DNA of 64,000 bases, taken from the NCBI GenBank assembly GCA_031213475.1, contig JARUPZ010000031.1, positions 126,501-190,500 on the forward strand, in the 5' to 3' direction. The notes beneath the pieces are model-generated. The model did no database searches, was not told the origin of the DNA, and saw only the letters and a program-made list of their open reading frames with translations. Below, in pieces: positions 61,949-64,000 of this stretch. Origin of the DNA: Nereocystis luetkeana. Taxonomy: Eukaryota; Sar; Phaeophyceae; Laminariales; Laminariaceae. Numbering within the stretch: position 1 is the stretch's first letter; every line of letters starts with the position of its first letter. A program made the position numbers and the translations under genes.

Positions 61949-62860
61949 GTCACGTCGCGCGTGTAACAGATGGCACCGGTAGACGACTTTAACACCTTAA
62001 AATAGTCGGGTGGGTGATTATAACCGCCGCTGAGGAAATAGCACGCCACGTCCTGCGGTTGGGATTTCTGGTCCCGCACCACCCGCATGTACCCGGGCTG
62101 GAAGAAAGCAGGAAGCTTCAACTCCGGTCGGGACCCGTAGTAGGCCTCGTGCGGCGATTTCATTCCGGCGCTCGCCGTGTTCGCAGAGCGGTTCATGCAT
62201 TCTGCTCCCCAAAGGATGGCCTCTAGCCACAGGCGACCACCATTGGCAGAGCGGACGTTCTTGACCGCCTCTAGCTGTACGCCTGGAAACAACCGGGAAA
62301 CCTCCATGCGGGCCGCGTGGCCGGCCTTGGCCGCCCTCCAGATGCTGCTCTCGACAGGGGCGTTGTGTTTGGGGGTCCCCGGCGCCGTGTTCTCACGGCG
62401 GATGCCGCGGCTGTCGCAAAGGCGCACGTACGCACCACTGGTGAATTCGCCATCCGCACGAAGCGCGCAGGGTTGCCTCATGTCAGCGATGTAGCGCTCC
62501 ACCATCAACGGCAGGTCCGACTTCTTTTTGAGGCCGTACGGTCGCATTAACCTCGAAGCCCTGTCGGTGAACATGATCACATGCTCCGATCCGCCGATGG
62601 ACGCTTCGTACGGCCCGGCGAGGTCGATGTGCACCAGTTCCCCAGGAAACTTTGCCCGCGAGGACGTCGACCTTGGCACCGCCGCTCTGATCCCCTTCGC
62701 CATTGAACATCCCGCGCAGGGGACGAGATGACCCGTTAGGCGGATGCCATGCTGCCGTGCCGATGCCCTCAAAATAGATTCGTTGGCGTGGGCGTGGGTG
62801 ACGTGGAACGTGTTACTATCTACCCCAGAGGCAGGGCGCTTGCCAATAAAAAAAATCGTT
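61940..62860 (-). CDS. Copia integrase domain
   Basis: On the minus strand: HxH and CxxC zinc-binding residues (TFHVTHAHAN ... LVPCAGCSMAKGI), then the catalytic triad in FPGELVHIDLAGP (Asp), CALRADGEFTSG (Asp) and NAPVESSIWRAAK (Glu), followed by SPHEAYYGSRPELKLPAFF, the GKxPHE-like region typical of copia integrases. The frame is open for more than 400 codons and runs on into the proline-rich linker. Confidence 0.88.
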
Positions 62861-63380
62861 TCCCCGGGGACAGTACTGCAGCGGCCATCTCGTTTTGATC
62901 AACAGGGGGCGTGGGGGGGACCAAGGGGGTCAACGGAGGGTCCGGGGGCACCGGTACTGCAGGGTCTGTACATTGTCCTACAGTGGGCGCGTGGGGCAAG
63001 GCACCCAGGGGCCTTAAATATTTTCCATCCTCTACCCTACGCGGAGGTGGGAGAAAATCATTCTCGCCACTCAGTTCTACTGGGGGCGAGAGGGGGAGGG
63101 GGGGGACCGATACAGTAGGACCTACATACTGTCCTACAGTGGGATAATTATCCAGGGGACGTACATTATTCCCCAGTTCTACTGGACGCGGAGGCGGGAG
63201 AAAATCGTCTTCCTGCACACCCTTTAGATCTACTTTGCAGGCGGGGACGGGGGTAAATAATCCACGTACACTCCACTGCGTTCTACGGCCGGCAGGGGCG
63301 GGGGGGAATTATCCACATACGCTCCTTCAGCTCTTCAGTTAGCGAGGGCGGGGGGAAATCATCCACATGCGGGACACTCG
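62830..63380 (-). repeat. Degenerate ~150-bp tandem repeats between protease and integrase
   Basis: Units share GGCGGAGGTGGGAGAAAATC, 'cagttctactgg-ggcgagaggggg', 'acagtaggacctacatactgtcctacagtggg' and 'ccaggg-cct/cgtac-ttattcc'. They start at about 62890, 63045 and 63180, with shorter G-rich units to 63380. Minus-strand frames encode Pro-rich peptides. This is unusual between the protease and integrase of a copia polyprotein. Confidence 0.7.
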
Positions 63381-63383
63381 GTT

Positions 63384-63869
63384 CTACCGGGGGCGAGAGG
63401 GGGGATACTGAAGTAACTGCAGCCAGTCTGACTGGGTGCGAGGGGGAAAGTCGTGTAGCAGGTAAAAGGAGCCTAAGGCCCCACGGGGGGAAGTTATCTT
63501 ACCTCCAAAAATATGGACACCCTTCGAGTCGAGTGTAATGGGATGCCTAGCCTGAACTGCGTGCAGTGAGAACAGGTTGATGGCAAGCCTATCTACGACG
63601 TATACTCTAGGTAACTGCACGCCGACATCAGTGTCACCATGCAAATCTAAGTTCAAAGTCCCTACGCATAGCACCTTCATGACTGTGCCATCACCAATCG
63701 TGACCCATTCCTGACCCTTAGGGGGCGCCATGCGATTGAATACGTTTGTAGCATCTCCTGTCATGTGGTCACTCGCACCGCTATCGCACATCCATACCCT
63801 GCGGTCAGAGATCGCTACAGCCGATTGACCAACAAAAGCGGAAGCATGTTTAAACTCGCCTTGAGGCAC
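63384..63869 (-). CDS. Copia aspartic protease region
   Basis: The frame contains VWMCDSGASDHMTGD with the DSGA catalytic motif, then WVTIGDGTVMKVLCVGTLNL and LPRVYVVDRLAINLFSLHAV, the usual context of copia proteases. It ends in a stop shortly after HDFPPRTQSDW, before the tandem repeats. Confidence 0.85.
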   Translation of the reverse strand: MPQGEFKHASAFVGQSAVAISDRRVWMCDSGASDHMTGDATNVFNRMAPPKGQEWVTIGDGTVMKVLCVGTLNLDLHGDTDVGVQLPRVYVVDRLAINLFSLHAVQARHPITLDSKGVHIFGGKITSPRGALGSFYLLHDFPPRTQSDWLQLLQYPPSRPR

Positions 63870-64000
63870 AAAACGTGCAGTGAGTAAGCGCAGAGCCCTG
63901 TCATGAGAGGAAGCAGCATCCGGGGGGTTAGAGGTAGAGGTAGAGGTAGAGGTCGCTGAGGGAGCTGCTTATAGACGTGCATCTTGCGAATACTGCTGCA

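Larger units (their letters stand above)
59338..64000 (-). mobile_element. Ty1/copia LTR retrotransposon, internal region (truncated by window)
   Basis: Reading on the minus strand from the right edge: protease, a GC-rich linker with repeats, integrase, proline-rich linker, RT, RNase H, 3' UTR and LTR. The protease-integrase-RT-RNase H order is that of Ty1/copia (Pseudoviridae-type). Several stops and frameshifts show the copy is not autonomous. Gag lies beyond position 64000. Confidence 0.9.

Noticed and set aside
1-64000. CRISPR arrays, rRNA and tRNA genes
   Set aside because: No regularly spaced direct repeats with unique spacers, no rRNA-like sequence and no convincing tRNA cloverleaf were noticed by eye; a covariance-model scan was not possible.

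Overview
This is intron-rich nuclear DNA from a large-genome eukaryote. The window holds a ciliary/flagellar gene (PACRG), GT-AG introns of 1-6 kb, degenerate non-LTR retrotransposons, a Ty1/copia element, several families of short inverted-repeat elements and a TTAGGG-type interstitial tract. A flagellate stramenopile, most plausibly a brown alga, fits best; this is inference from genome style, since no species-diagnostic sequence was identified.

Region 1 (1-10.3 kb): the 3' end of a LINE touches the left edge. PACRG (parkin co-regulated gene) follows on the + strand. Six exons between 1637 and 10253 were read across five introns, one with a GC donor, and give 197 residues that align from the conserved core to the stop codon; the variable N-terminus was not found. 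Its introns hold short inverted-repeat elements, a G-flanked dispersed repeat, and a degenerate minisatellite lying between a decoy copy of the start of exon 4 and the real exon 4.

Region 2 (10.3-14.7 kb): mostly non-coding. There is one exon-like segment (11125-11263), one orphan open frame (11367-11624), four degraded ~220 bp repeats, and a striking 12-bp-periodic array present in both orientations (12.95-13.93 kb).

Region 3 (about 14.7-58.4 kb): a tandem segmental duplication of roughly 20-22 kb, copy A at ~14.76-36.85 kb and copy B at ~38.34-58.35 kb. Each copy carries the same series of + strand exons. A six-cysteine EGF-like module is followed by several hydrophobic segments and a Ser/Lys-rich cytoplasmic-type tail, i.e. 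an EGF plus multi-pass membrane (7TM-like) protein of unassigned family. The core of copy A is mostly open. Copy B has a 1-nt loss in the first membrane exon, a stop in a second small exon and a phase problem at the seventh, so it is a decaying paralogue or carries homopolymer assembly errors. Introns share diverged non-coding sequence, and a LINE lies at the same place in both copies, intact-length in A and almost wholly deleted in B. Copy B also received a second LINE (51.5-53.75 kb).

Region 4 (58.4-64 kb): a short open frame, then a minus-strand Ty1/copia retrotransposon with a well-defined 336-bp 3' LTR (59002-59337), RNase H, RT, integrase and protease. It carries stops and frameshifts and runs off the right edge.
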